Assembly: GCA_009746045.1 (NCBI GenBank)
Contig: RPFO01000253.1
Span: forward strand, 2,573,888 to 2,637,887
Source of the DNA: Mesostigma viride
Lineage: Eukaryota > Streptophyta > Mesostigmatophyceae > Mesostigmatales > Mesostigmataceae
DNA: 64,000 nt
Direction: 5' to 3'
Positions 1-26,000 of the stretch are shown here, one piece after another. Under the pieces are notes generated by a model. That model had not been told where the DNA came from. It saw only the letters and a program-made list of their open reading frames with translations, and searched no databases. The position numbers and the translations under genes were made by a program. How positions within the stretch are numbered: the stretch's first letter is position 1; each line of letters opens with the position of its first letter.

Positions 1-232
1 AATCGGGAGAATCCGGACCATGGTAGCTCGAGCCTGCCGTTATCTTTTCCGCGTTTTCGAGTCGTTCAGGATGATGAAGATGAATGGTGATGGAAATGTG
101 TCAGTATCCTTGTGCATTGAAATTATGGCTGGCTTACGTGTGGAGCGACTAGATGACCTAGACGGTGCGAATCCTCGTTACCGCTCGGGTAACATTCTCA
201 CTCATTTCGCGTCTCCTACGAACCGTATTGTA

Positions 233-750
233 GTGTACGTCGGCCACAAGCCCTGGCATGCGACCCCCGCGGCCCCAACGACTCTAGACGCCCCAGCTTA
301 GGGGAATACAGCAGTAGTAGTGTAGAATAGATAGACCGTGGCCATGTACATGTAAGCCTCCTACAGGGTCTATACCAACTGATTCACGAGTCTCATTTAG
401 CCATGTACATGTGTGCCTATGATGTGCCACACTCCAGATGATGCCTAGCTTTATCTAGTTATGCTGTGCCCATGCAGAGAGCTGCTCTCTGCTGAGATGC
501 CACGCTCTAGCTCTTGTATAGCTATGCTGATCTTCCCCACCTATGACGGGCTCCCCTTAGCTGGGTGTTGCCCGAGACTCTGGGGGGTGCAGGCCGGGTG
601 CCCTGGTGCACCCCGAGCTAGTGTTTTTTACATTCCCACCCTTGCAGGAAGTAGTAGCTTAGAATGTATTATAGGCCATATGCCCCTTCTCAAGGGCTAT
701 GTGCTACATATACTCCCAACGGAGTTATGTTCCTATTCATTAATTAAGGC
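233..750 (+). mobile_element. 3' end of a non-LTR retrotransposon (5'-truncated copy)
   Basis: From about 233 the sequence matches the block at about 62070-62580 almost base for base, with scattered substitutions and small indels. The first 70 bases encode the end of an ORF1-like protein (VYVGHKPWHATPAAP, stop at 299-301); the rest is a shared noncoding tail ending near an ATTAATTAA stretch. Bases 1-232 do not match the other copy and I see nothing recognisable in them. The open frame at 461-793 is also present in the other copy, but it lies in the 3' untranslated part and is not called as a gene. Confidence 0.7.
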
Positions 751-2248
751 CTGGCATGGGGTTCAACACGGATGTGTGACTACCTTCATTTAGCATTCGT
801 TGATACTCATTCGGTCATTCCCCATTTCACATCTCTGGTTAATAATTAAGAAGTGAGACGAAAAAATAATTCATACTACATATAATTGGACAATTGATAT
901 TTTATTTTTTCCCCTAAAGGATTGCCGTACTGTACTGCAGTACTGCGGATTTTGCAGTTCTATTCTCCCATGGGGGATAGACAAGCCAGGGTGAGTCCCG
1001 CAATGAGGCGGTTTCTCAACCCGGCCTGCCTGTATCCCTGCAAATATTCTTCCGTGATATACACGGTTCCGCCGGATTTCGACCGGCTGGATATAATTTT
1101 CCTTACTCATTAAGTTTAAGGCACCTATGTCATCTGTGCGCTTCGGTATTCATGCTTTTTTGAGCATGTTCGCCTCTTTTGGGTTTTTGCTGGCTGATCG
1201 ACGGACAGCAATAGCCCTGTCTGTGATTGGCACAGTACTTTCGCGTCGCGTCGTAGAAAAGTAGCGTGCAACGCAGCACAAAGACCGCAGCCTCCGAACT
1301 TCGGATAGGAACAGCATCGCCGTGCTGCCACTTTGTACGGTGAGCGCGAAATGTCAGCATGCGCCGTGCGGTGCCGCGTGTGCGTCCGCTGTCAGCAAGG
1401 GGAGTCATGATCGGTCTTGGATCCCACGCCGGTCACATCGGTAGCCACTAGCCAGACTCTCTGCTGCTGATGTGGGCCGCAGGGCTCGCCGGCTCGGAGC
1501 CTCGGACTGACTGACTGACTGACTGTAGCCGGACGGATCAGCAAGGTGGACAGACCAGGAATTGAACATGGGAGTTGGGAGTTGGGAGTGCGTCTTAATT
1601 TCCTGGTATATGGTTTAAAAAAAAAAAAACACCCATTTCACCGGGAAAAAAAATACGGATCAATATTTACCATTTAACCGGAAGTTATGGATCACATTTA
1701 TGGGTCGGGCGTGAACCCAAACTGAGGCCCATTTCAGTGATTTAACCTCTCTGGTCCATAATTGGATAATAAAGATACCCATTTCCCCGAAACCCAACCT
1801 GAGGCGCGAATCGGCGATTGGCGAACGACTGCACGTGCACGGGCCACTTGAACTGAAGTTTCCTGGCCGCTACCGGCGCTACGTTAATGATACGCGCCGG
1901 CTCGCCCGCGCCTGCCTGGCCGGCCGCCATAGACAATTTGATTGCTTTTAAATATTGACAATTGTGAATAGATATACGACACAGAACATCCGATACGGCG
2001 GCATCGCACTAACATTTAACGTGCTGCCGAACGTTGGGCAAGAATTCCCGCGGTCCTGATTGTTAAATGGGATAGCACGGTAGGAGGGCAAAGTGGCTGG
2101 GCATACACAGCTTGCGTATGGTGCACATCGACGGGCATATCGACGGGCGTGACTCCCGAGCGTTAACTTGATGGTCGTTCCAATTTGGAAGGGATTATGT
2201 GACATAGGGTGTACCAGGCGCTAACCGTCATTGGCAGACATTGGACCC
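751..2248. other. Gene-free stretch upstream of the NRPS-like gene
   Basis: No coding region can be supported here. A short (CTGA)n run lies near 1505-1525 and an A run near 1618-1630. The stretch should hold the promoter of the gene starting near 2249, but I see no TATA box or other element clear enough to call. Confidence 0.4.
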
Positions 2249-15300
<13,052 letters not shown>

Positions 15301-16870
15301 GTAGTGAGCGTCTCAGCACGCCTGTACATAGGATGATGACGTAGGGGCGCTGCTGTCCACCTCCAGCGGGTTCACCCTGGGAGAGTGTCCACTGTCCAGG
15401 CTGGGACCCCGGGTGGACTTGGGGCCATAAACTTTTATATTACCATTGGCCTTGCGGTCACGGACAATTTTCTTGTCTTGCAGGCAGATGTGGCCACTTA
15501 GTCTATACTCTGGGATCCATATTCCATAGCAGATGCAATTTTGTTTTGTGGAGCGACCCTGTAGGTTTGTGAGAATATGTTGACAGTATGTGGCGCCACA
15601 TAGATGTCCCAGAGCAGCGGCTAGGGGGAACCTGATGCCCAGCTGCATGTTGTGCCGCGGGAAGTTTCCTTTTGCTTCTTTACGACAAAAAATTTTGTTT
15701 CTTGTGTGGGTATGTGTGCACCACGTATCCCTTGCTAGACACTACAAGAAACTCTGCTCAAGTGGGAGAGCTCTGTGCTATGTAAGTGCCGCCGCATGGC
15801 TGATAATTTATTGGGATTCCCTGGGCTTAGCCCGTTGTCACGAGCATAGCACATTCATCGGTTTTCTCTGAATATAGTTTAATTCACGCTATGCCTTGGC
15901 CTGCATGTGGAAGGCTGTCTGCGACATGGCTGACTAATTCGATCCGTACAAAGGGTTTCATGCTCGCCTGATTTTTTCCTTGGATGACCCGATATTGTTT
16001 ATGAGGGTCTGTGGCTATTGATTAGTGGTCCGAGAAAATTAATTGTAGGTTTTATATGGGTTGCTTGCAAAGACTGGTATTTGGTTGCACCGGCTGAGAT
16101 TAGCTAGGGACCTGTAGGGTCGGCTGGTTGCTTAACGAATCTTTGACTGATATGGTCTTTTTAGCGAGTCGTTGTATCGTGGACTCGGACCGGCCCAAGG
16201 GGTCGATGAGCGAGATATGTTGTCAGTCTTGAGAACCTTGTACGACTACCAGTACGGCTAACGCCCTAGCCTGGGGGTGCGTGGCGATGTACGTTAATTG
16301 TAGTGGCGTTTTCAGCACTGTTCAGGCCGGCGCGTGACGCATGCCGGTGTTAATTAATTTAGGATGATGTCAGCTTTTGTGTCGACGGACCATGCCTTAA
16401 GCAAGCTAGGCCGGCAATGATCCGCAATCTTTTCTTTTCCCTCCCCCCCACCCTGGAGGCTTCTTGCTTCCGCGTGCGGATTGAGGCCACGGTTAACTGC
16501 TGCATTTGTGGCAAGGCTCCTCTATTTAATCAAATGCTGGTCTTCTTGGGAGCTGAGTGATCTTACAATTCATTCCTTCATTCACGCGCCTCCATTAAGG
16601 GAGAGTCACGGGGTAGAAAATTTATAGTAGGTACCTTTCATCCCTCGTTGGTGCACAACAAGAAGGGGGCAGGGACCACCGCCTTCTCTCATTGCCTTGA
16701 TTGAAAGGCAGGCCGCATGCAGGTTCAAATATAAACTGCTCATTGGGAGCTAGAGTCTAGCAACTACTGTGGATGCAATTTAAGCTTTGTCGTAGCACAA
16801 GCCTAGCGGATGCAGCTACTAATTAAGGCTGCCCCATCTTCCAGAGAGCATAGCTGTCACTTCATGTATT
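15301..16870. other. Gene-free stretch downstream of the NRPS-like gene
   Basis: AT-richer than the genes. The longest open frame (15313-15648 on the minus strand) starts 13 bases past the NRPS stop and shows no recognisable domain; it is probably 3' untranslated sequence. No RNA gene or repeat array could be called. Confidence 0.4.
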
Positions 16871-16873
16871 CTT

Positions 16874-17152
16874 CGATTTGGCACGCCGCAAAGGTGAAAA
16901 CCATTTGCGTTTAGTGCCGGTCCGCGGAAAACACGGAAAACGCGATCTGCAAATGAATCCGACCGGAATCGAACTGGGGACCTCTCGCACCAACTTTCGC
17001 TGACTATAGGACGGACGTCTCCGGATCCTAGGGCATCGCCAACTTACACCTACAGTCATCCGCAAAAGTTCTCCTTTCCGGGGAGTGATGCAAGCCTTTC
17101 GGATTTGGTGCTAGATAAATCATTCGAGATCTGTGTGTGTAGGAGTACTACA
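16874..17152 (-). mobile_element. tRNA-derived repeat (SINE-like), copy 1
   Basis: On the minus strand a 74-nt block (17028 down to 16955) has tRNA features: ends GGATCCG and CGGATTC that pair with one G-T wobble, an A-box-like TATAGTCAGCGAAAG, and a B-box-like AGTTCGATTCC preceded by CGAGAGGTCCCC. The T stem has two mismatches and no clear anticodon arm can be drawn, so it is tRNA-derived and not a functional tRNA. The same 280-bp segment recurs 397 bp downstream. Confidence 0.55.
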
Positions 17153-17270
17153 CACGTGTCTGCACTCGAGACTTGTTCAGTCTCGAAACGTGAGACGGGC
17201 TGAACACGGCTGGAACCTTCTTGAGAAGGGGGCGTAGCCGGTACTATCGAGATCAGCCAAGCGTATATTC

Positions 17271-17549
17271 TGATTTGGCACGCCGCAAAGGTGAAAACCA
17301 TTTGCGTTTAGTGCCGGTCCGCGGAAAACGCGGAAAACGCGATCTGCAAATGAATCCGACCGGAATCGAACTGGGGACCTCTCGCACCAACTTTCGCTGA
17401 CTATAGGACGGACGTCTCCGGATCCTAGGGCATCGCCAACTTACACCTACAGTCATCCGCAAAAGTTCTCCTTTCCGGGGAGTGATGCAAGCCTTTCGGA
17501 TTTGGTGCTAGATAAATCATTCGAGATCTGTGTGTGTAGGAGTACTACA
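17271..17549 (-). mobile_element. tRNA-derived repeat (SINE-like), copy 2
   Basis: Nearly identical to copy 1, with the tRNA-like block at 17425 down to 17352. Both copies start at GATTTGGCACGCCGC and end at AGGAGTACTACAC in plus-strand reading. The spacer between them (17153-17270) is not repeated after copy 2. Either a segmental duplication or two insertions would explain this. Confidence 0.55.
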
Positions 17550-17884
17550 CTCATGTATAATCAATCGGGGGGAAATGTCTCCTTTCTATAGAGAAGTTAC
17601 GAAAGACTGAGTTGCTCTAAGTGTTTGTAATTAAATAATGGGTATGCCCCGGCTAGAAACCCGCATGCAGGCTCTGGGAGAGGCTTCACATTAGCTCCCA
17701 AACCAGCATATTCTGATCCAGCATATATACACCAGCATATATATTAAAAATATAATTACTTACAGCAGAGTGAAATCACTCAAACCAAAGCAAACGCCCA
17801 GCTATAAACCTATATACAGAGCCATGTCAAAGCTCTATACTACGAAGTACGATAAGACCAATGGAAACGCCTAACGGGAGGAAC

Positions 17885-18345
17885 CTAATAGCCCTGCTGC
17901 ACCGCAAAATCAGCCCGCGTACGGCGGAGCATGATGTCCGCCATGGCCCGAGTCAGCGCCACCGACAAGCGCTGACGCCAATATGACGTCCAGGTCCGCG
18001 CCGACCATGGGGCCCGCTGGCCCTCCAGGTCCAGCCGGTCCTCCCGGAGCCGGCAACACTCCTTGAAGAAGGCGGAGGTCAGGGGCCCCATGGCCCCAAA
18101 CTCCTCCAGGACAAAGGGCACCACACGATGGTGCCCGACGTCGCCGTAGGCCAGGAGCTTGGCCCGCTCCGCCCGGTCCGCCGTGTAACCTGCCGTGAGG
18201 GAGGCCCCAGCCACGTGGCTAAGAGCCAAGGGCCGCGCCACCGAAACGTCAATAAGCAGATGCCGGCCACCCCCCTCAAAGTCCAGCACCACGATGTCAG
18301 GCCGGTGGTTGGGGGAATAGAAGGCATATATATATAAGTTGATTG
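17885..18345 (-). pseudogene. Non-LTR retrotransposon C-terminal fragment (restriction-like endonuclease end)
   Basis: Read on the minus strand: FYSPNHRPDIVVLDFEGG, then HLLIDVSVARPL, and further on GDVGHHRVVPFVLEEFGAMG, ending in a stop at 17885. The PD...(L/I)D-V pattern with a following FVLE-FGAMGP segment is what I know from the C-terminal nuclease region after the reverse transcriptase in some non-LTR elements; that assignment is from memory. The fragment is 5'-truncated and the reverse transcriptase itself is absent. The copy in the 43-kb element encodes the same segment. Confidence 0.6.
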
Positions 18346-20014
18346 CTTGCGCATGGTGAGCAAATACTCACCGGATTAAATGCGTGCACATGTGCAAATC
18401 ACACATGTACACAGGTTGTTGTACATGCAAAGTGATCAACAGACTGCACGGGCAGTGCTCAGGGAAAGACCTTGAAATTGTTATAATGTAACGGGAAAAA
18501 GTTTGCTGCCAGAGAATGTCAATGCATAATATACATTAATCACCCGGGAAACTAGCACGTTGGATTTGTGCTTTGAACCGGTAGTACCCATGGCCGGTGG
18601 CCAGTGTGCACCGGAATGGAAACTGGCGCCAAGGAGCATCTTGTATCAAACAAGTTGGCTTGGGAATGCCAATGATTCTCAAGTCTACCACTTGGCATCT
18701 AAACTACACCCCGCTCAGATGTGCAACCGCCATTCAGGCGCCTTGAGGGGCACATTTCCCATCCATTCCTACGCTATGAACAATCAATGGGAAAACAAAA
18801 AGTGAGATCCACACACACAAAAACAACATGATGGCAGTTGCACATGCAGAGGCACATACACCCGCACTGGTTTGCGAGCTCATTGCCAAGCGCTCTGACA
18901 CCCACGTTCTGGAGCGGCGCGCGACTTGTTACAAGGAAATGCCTCCATCAGGCAGCCCATACGACGCCCGTCGCTCGATGGTTGCACGAGGATGCGTCGG
19001 AGTGCAATACCGTCACAATCCTCTTGCACCCATCAGGACCCAAGTCCCAGGATCCCATGCTCAAGATCGCGTCACAAAAATCCTATCATTAAGATTCAAA
19101 CAACGGGATCCAGTCGTTGGGACCCAACTTCCCACATACTACAAACATTAAGACAAGTAAAACAACACTAGGCTCTCGACTCTTCCCCTCCCTTCAGTAG
19201 CATAACACCCTCAGCTCTGGCCTGGTGCCGCAGAGCGCAACCTGGTCATGTTGGAGCCGAGCCGTGGGATGAACTTGCTGGCTCAAATGTATAAATAGTA
19301 GCATATTTTTACTAAACAAAAACGCGAGACGCCATCCCATGTGGCTAGCAGGATTCCATGTGGTGCAGCCAACGTGCGCCCGCGTGGCTAGCCAGGCCCG
19401 GCCTGCCACCGTCTTGTAGTGCGTGCTGGCATGACCCGCTGCTGACCTAGCGCTGGGCATTCCTCTGCACGCCACGCGAAAGAAAAGTTGCCGTACCAAA
19501 TGGTGACCTTTTCTCCCTGGATCCCTAACGCCACGCATGATCTTCCCACATGCACACACATGCCCAATGGTGGCCTAGTAACGCCTGGCTGGCGGCATCT
19601 CAAAGCGTCACGGCTTCAAACTGCGATACACTTACACCTGTACGACAGCTGAGTGGGGAGTTGAAGAGAGGATGGTAGCAGCTTCCTTCACGGCAGCCCC
19701 TTCATGGTACAGCAGCTTCCCTCATGGAAGCAGCTTCCTTCACGGTACAGCAGCTTCCTTCATTGGCTTCCTGCATTCTCTTCCTTAGTTGGTTTTCTTC
19801 ATTGGCTTTCTTCATTGGCTCCCTTCATTGTCCACGACAATACGGTCATGGACAACCCTTTAAGTTTCGTATGACAAGAGAATAAAAGCCATGAAACAGC
19901 ATCGAGCCCATGACGAGAAGAAAAACTTCATCCCCTGGGCTGACCATGGCAGCTCCATGTGGTCACTGCCTTTATTCACTTGAGTTGTTACCTTCAGCCC
20001 TTTCCTTCCTCTGT
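18346..20014. other. Gene-free stretch between a retroelement fragment and the SGNH-like gene
   Basis: No supportable gene. Around 19675-19830 there is a loose repeat of CAGCTTCCTTCA and TTCATTGGCTTCC words. The stretch lies 3' of the minus-strand gene ending at 20015 and should contain its 3' untranslated region. Confidence 0.4.
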
Positions 20015-23000
20015 TTACCCGTGCTGCCCCCTGTGCCGTGACAGCGCCTGCGGGCGCTCCACCCACCCCATGACACCGATAAAGTCCACCTTGCTCCCAC
20101 GCTCTCGCACCACCACCAGGGGCTGGCCGCCCATGCCCGTGCAAGCGGCCGCAGCCGCCGGCCCCTCCCCTGCGTCCGCAACCATAAGCCGCCGGCGACC
20201 CCACGCGAGTGGTTTCCCTGCCCCCCGCTCCGCCACCCTTCCAGTACTGCCTCTATCCCCCTGCGCGGGCTGGGCCCACCCAGACCCATTCTCGTCCCCC
20301 CCCTCCTCCCCTTCCCCCCCCTCCTCTTCCTCGTCCTGGTGCACCCTGGATGCCACTGTGCCAGGGCCACGGGCGACCTCCCGCCCATCCTCTACCGCCA
20401 TCCCCTCCGCCGGCTCGTCAACACCGACAGGAGGGAGGCTTGACCGCCCCCCCCAGATCCGCCCAAGCTTATACCCCAGCTCCAGGCAGTCGGTCACGCC
20501 CACAAACGCGGCAGGCGCCGAGCCCAGGGACACCCAGAAGCCCCCCTGGTAGGCCACCGCCTCCGGATCGCAACCGAAGAGCACATGGACGTTTGGACCC
20601 AGGAGTGGTGGCAAGCAGAGGGTGAGCGGGGTAGGGGAGGAATCCGTAGACGCACCCATGTTGCTGGACCAAGATGGCCCACTACTCGAGGACCCCCCCT
20701 TGCTTGCTTGGCTCAATTGCGGCCCGGGCGATTTGCCCAGCTTCCCCCCCGAGGCCCCCCCGGCACCGATCCCTGCGCTACTCCCGCCCGCACCTGCGTC
20801 GGTATCCGACAGCCAAGACAGCAGCGTGCGCACGCCTCGCTCGCCGACCGTCATGTCATTCTGCTGGCGGACAGGCCCTAGCGTCCAGCCCCACTGCCTG
20901 GGTGACGCGGGCCGCAGGATCATGGTACTGCTGGCGCCCGCAGACCCGATGTGGTGCTCCACGCCTAGCCCGTGCGCGAAGTCAGCGGCCGCCCTGCGCT
21001 GGCCCACGTCCCAAGCCATGGCGCACAGGGGGGAGAGCGACCCATGCTCGCCCGAGTAGAGCGTGGCGGAGGGCAGAAGCGGCGGCGGCAGGTGCGGGTG
21101 GAGGTCCACGTCGGCATCAGGGCCTTCCTTGGCAGGCGCGTTCTTGCTCTGCTTGTAGAACTTGTCCGAGCATCTGAGGGATGGGGGGGGGAGAGGAAAC
21201 GCGAGCATTGCAAGCAGGCAGAAAGGGAGCTTTTGAAGGTAGATGAGGGAGCAGCGATCGCAGGTGCGCGAGGTAAAGCGTCACGGTTTGAAGAGAACCT
21301 CTGCCATGAAACCCCGGCATTCCACACTTAAAATAAACATTGGCAAACAAGTACACATGTGGCCAAAGTCAGCCATCGCGCGCAAAGGATTACCTGTACA
21401 CGTATTCCACCCCCGCTTCCGACGCACCCTGCGCCCCCCCTCCTTTCCCCTTGGCCGTCGTCACGGACCCCGCCGTCGGCGCCTTATTCCCCGGCCCCTC
21501 GCGCACCACCTTGGACCCCTGGCACGCGCCCGCCAGCGTGGCCTGAAGCAGCTGCGCCATGTACTTGTGGCCCAGCGCGTTGGGCGGCACGCCGACCACC
21601 CGCCCCTTGTGCCCGTACAGTGTGTGCAGCAGCGCTGAGCGCGTGCGCCGGCCGCGCGCGCACTCGAGCGGCCGCATGCCGTCTACGAGCGGGACGTCAT
21701 AGTGCACGCTGAGCTGGCGGAGGGAGGCAGCCACCAGGGGGCCCATCAGGGGGGGGGCGTCTTGGGCCAAGTCCCCCATCCCGATGGAGTCTCCCGCGAG
21801 GCTGCTGGTATCGCTGCCCACGCCCCCTTGGCCGGAGGTGACATACCCCAGCTGTTCCCATGCCAGCTGGGACGGGACCACCACTGGCGGCGTCTTGGCG
21901 AAAGTGGGCCCGGGGAACATGGAGAGGAGGAGGATGGCGGGGGCGGACGCTCGGTTTAGGATGCGGCGCAACAGGCCCTCCATCGCGGGCGGCGCCTGGC
22001 CCTGCCACATGTCGGTCTGTTGGAGCTCCAGCACAAACAGCTCTGGGTCGTTGCGCTGGAGGCGGGTGGTTGGGGGAGTGACAGGTGGAAGTATTTTGCA
22101 GGGAAACTGAGTCGTATGTTCGGGGTAGAGCAGCATGAGTTTGTTGTTGAGGGGAAACGGGTGTTGGGAGGCATGGCATGGTGATTCGGGCAATAGCATG
22201 GTGTTTGGAAACATGGCATGGTGATTCGGGCAATAGCATGGTGTTTGGAAACATGTCATGGTGATTGGAAGTGCACGGTGCCTAAAGACTTGTAGACGTG
22301 ACATGATGACTTGGACAGATCGCACGTCCCGTGTGAGGAGCATCGTGGGTACATTTTGTTTGAGGGCACCCAACTGCCACTGTATGCCCCGCTGAAAGGG
22401 CCACCATGCCTCCGGGTATTGCCGGCTCCATCACAAACTGGCATACATGCATTTCGCTGTCCTACCAATGCGGCGGTCCTATCATCTTGGGGGCTTATCC
22501 TACTCAGCGTACCCAAAAATCTATTATCTCACCTGGCTGGGAGCCCTACCTGGGCGGCATACCCATCCACGACCCCCCCTGGCCCATGGCCTTACCCCTC
22601 CAAAATCCAACCTGTTTGGTATACCCATCCATTGCCAAGCGTGGTCCTTCATCCACCCAGTCAAGGTCCCTACCTGATTCGTGTACCCATCCATCCTCCT
22701 AACTGCTTGATACACGAATCCATCATCGTACTACCTGATTCACACACCCATCCATCGCCCTACACTGATGTATGTACCTGTCCAACCTCCTGCATTCGCC
22801 TCTTCACTGGCCCTCCACCTGACTGACAACCATACCTGGTTGCCGTCCACCCTCCCTTGTCCACCACCCTCCTTGCCTGGTTGCTGCACCCGTCCGCCCT
22901 CTCTTGTCCACCACACCCATCGCCCTCCTTGCCTGGTTGCTGTACCCGTCCACCCTCCCCTGTCCACCAAGTCCATAACTCCTTAACTCCCATAACTGTT

Positions 23001-26000
23001 TACCTGGTTGGTGTACCCATCCATGGCCAGCTCGCGGTCCAAACAGAAGGCCGCCACCAGAGACGACATCCCCGCGCGACCAATGTTGATCTTGTCCACC
23101 TGCACGCGGCCACTGAGCGTTTTTTCCTGCTTGTCGCCGGGACCTGCCAGCAGCGACGCCAGCGCGGCGGCGAGCTGGTCCGGGTAGCGGTGGGTGGGGC
23201 TGGCCAGGCCTCGCCCCGCGGTGGCGCTCCCCCCCACAAACACAAGGGAGAGCCGCCGCAATCTTCGCGCGCGCGACAGCACGTCGGCCACCTGGTTTGG
23301 TCACGCAGGGAGGGAGGGAGGGAGGGAGGGAGGGAGGGAGGGAGGGTGGGCGGGCGGGCGGGCGGGCGGCGGGCGGGCGGGCGGGCGGGCGGGCGGGCGG
23401 GCGGGCGGGCGGGCGGGCGGGCGGGCGGGCGGGCGGCGGGCGGGCGGCGGGCGGGCGGGCGGGCGGGCGGGCGGGCGGGCGGGCGGGTGGGTGGGTGGGT
23501 GGGTGGGTGGGTGGGTGGGTGGGTGGGTGGGTGGGTGGGTGGGTGGGCGGGCGGGCGGGTGGGTGGGCGGGCGGGCGGGTGGGTGGGTGGATGGGCAGGT
23601 GGGTGGGTGGCCAATGTACGTGTGAAAGGCTGGTCGGGATTTGCATAATGCATGCATGTAAAGGGTGCTGTTATTGGATGCCCAAGCCATGCCGCATGAA
23701 AACACGAGGCTGCAAGAGCACACCCCCTCGTTGCCATCATGCCCGAGGATGCTCACTACCATCCCTGCAAGTATCTCCAGGATTTGGATTCCTCCGTCGT
23801 AGCAGAAGCGCAGGATGAGTGAGCACGCATTGTGGCGGATCCGGGTTGCAGGGCAACCTTTAACAAAACAAGTAACGGCTAGTAACGGCAGGTTAGCGGG
23901 TTCAAGTGAGGTGGGGCACTGCACTTGTACATGGCGCCGCTGCGTCAAACAACTGTAACGGTGGAGCCACAGAAACCAACGAAATGGTGGGGGAAGATGA
24001 AGAATGTGGTAAGAAAGTGGGATGCGGGTGGTGGGGAAAGTGGGACTTGGCGCTCACCCGCTTTATCGAGGAGGATGCCTGCGGCACCTGCCACGCCTCC
24101 CTGGCCAGCGAATCAGGCAGCACGCAGCCTTTCCTGGCGCCAGGGGCCTTGGCACCCGGCATCAGGAAGCACGAGGCAAGGGCCTCTTGTTGAGTGGCCG
24201 CGGTCGCGACGGCCGCCGCGGCCTTGCCTTTGCCTTTCCCCGAGGTGTCGGCCACTGATGTCCCTGACCGCCGGGTGGGTGCCCCTTGGAGCGGATAAAA
24301 ATAGCTGGCGGGCGTCTTTAGGCGGGAGCACCACTCTAAGTCTGGAGCCTGTCGGGAGCCTGCACCGCACCAAATGCCACGTGCAAGGGATGCAGGAAAG
24401 GTTGGTAACGGAGCCGCCAAGCAGTGTGCCAATTCATTACGGAGTGATACGTTCCACGGAGAGGGGATGCAGGAAAGGCATATGGAGTGGTCGCTCAACA
24501 GCTAATGGATGTACTATATCAGATATGCTGTGCAGACTATGGTTAGTGACCAAGCTTACGTACCGGTGATTCACAAAGCAGTTGCCAAATGGGCGAGGTC
24601 ATTGTAGTGGGAACAACGGCCAAATTGTTTAGGCCGCCCTCCCAACAATGGGTTCACTGTAATTGCTCCCGCAGTGGCTGAGTGCAGCCCAAACACTCGC
24701 AACAACTTGTTGCAGTACCCAATACCCCGTCCCTCTGTGAGTAGGGTGTGTAGCACACAGCACTTGAAAGCTCAGTACTGACACGTGTGGGGAAACAGTC
24801 CCCCAAATGGCCGGTTGCCCTCTGCTGGTCAAGAGGTTACCTGCTACCACTACCCTGCCACTAAGACAACGAGAATGCTGCAACCACCATTCCCTGACCG
24901 CTGATAAGATTAAGAGTACATTCATGCTCTTCTACCAGAGTGCCCTTATAAGAGATGCCCTTAAAATGGTACGTTCATGCTCCAAGGCTACCCGAAGGCA
25001 ACATGCACTATTTTTACTGCTTCGCAAGCCAACCCCTATAAGGGTTGGATTTTGCTTTTCTAACACCAAAAGGCAGGCTCACCTTTGCCGCTCGCTGCAA
25101 CCGCACTTCCTTCCCCTTGAAGGTTGCCTTTTGCCGGCGGCGACTTCCCACTTGTGCCATCCCCCGCAGTGTCCGCCTGCGGCAACAGCCAGTCCCCCTG
25201 GGCACTCCCCCCTGCTGCGAGACCCCCATCCCCCTCCCCCAGCGCCGGGGCTACGTCATAACTACTGCCGTCGTCACTGCTGCCATCCAAGCTGCTGGCA
25301 TCTGTGCTGGCATCGTAGCTGGCATCCTCATCCGTGTCGTCTGCCTGGGGTGTCTCTTCTTCCCATAGTTTGGTGCGGAGACCTGTGAGACGCACACGCA
25401 CACGCACACGCACACGCACACGCACACGCACACGCACACGCACACGCACACGCACACGCACACGCACACGCACACGCACACGCGCACGCACACGCACACG
25501 CACACGCACACGCACACGCGCACGCACACGCACACGCACACGCACATGCACAGACTCAACAAATATACACACAGGTGCAGCACACGCACATGCACAGACT
25601 CAACAAATATACACACAGGTGCAGCACACGCACATGCACAGACTCAACAAATATACACACAGGTGCAGCACACGCACATGCACAGACTCAACAAATATAC
25701 ACACAGGTGCAGCACAAGCGCATGGCAAAGGGACACGCCTCAGCAACTACTGGAAAGTTCCCATCAGATCAGGAAAGAACACTTCTGCCAGCAGCACGAG
25801 CATGACTCAACGAGGCCAGAGAGGCCTCCTTTAGACTGGGACGCACTTGTGCCTACCAAAGCGGCAGTAACCTATTGATATCGCATGGTAATGAAATACA
25901 GACTACAACGAGGGAAAATGAGACAGCGCTGGTAGCGAGGGTGACAGTGGTCCTTGTGAGTATGAATATCAGCATGAGTGGGAGGACTTGAGCATGAATG

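Noticed and set aside
461-793. Open frame MLCPCRELLSAEM shared by the two retroelement copies
   Set aside because: It lies in the noncoding tail; the shared reading follows from shared descent, and the frames diverge and shift between copies.
15313-15648. 111-codon minus-strand frame next to the NRPS stop
   Set aside because: No domain, no splice context, and it overlaps the expected 3' untranslated region.
16955-17028. A functional tRNA gene
   Set aside because: The T stem has two mismatches and no anticodon arm with a seven-base loop can be drawn, so it is called tRNA-derived only.
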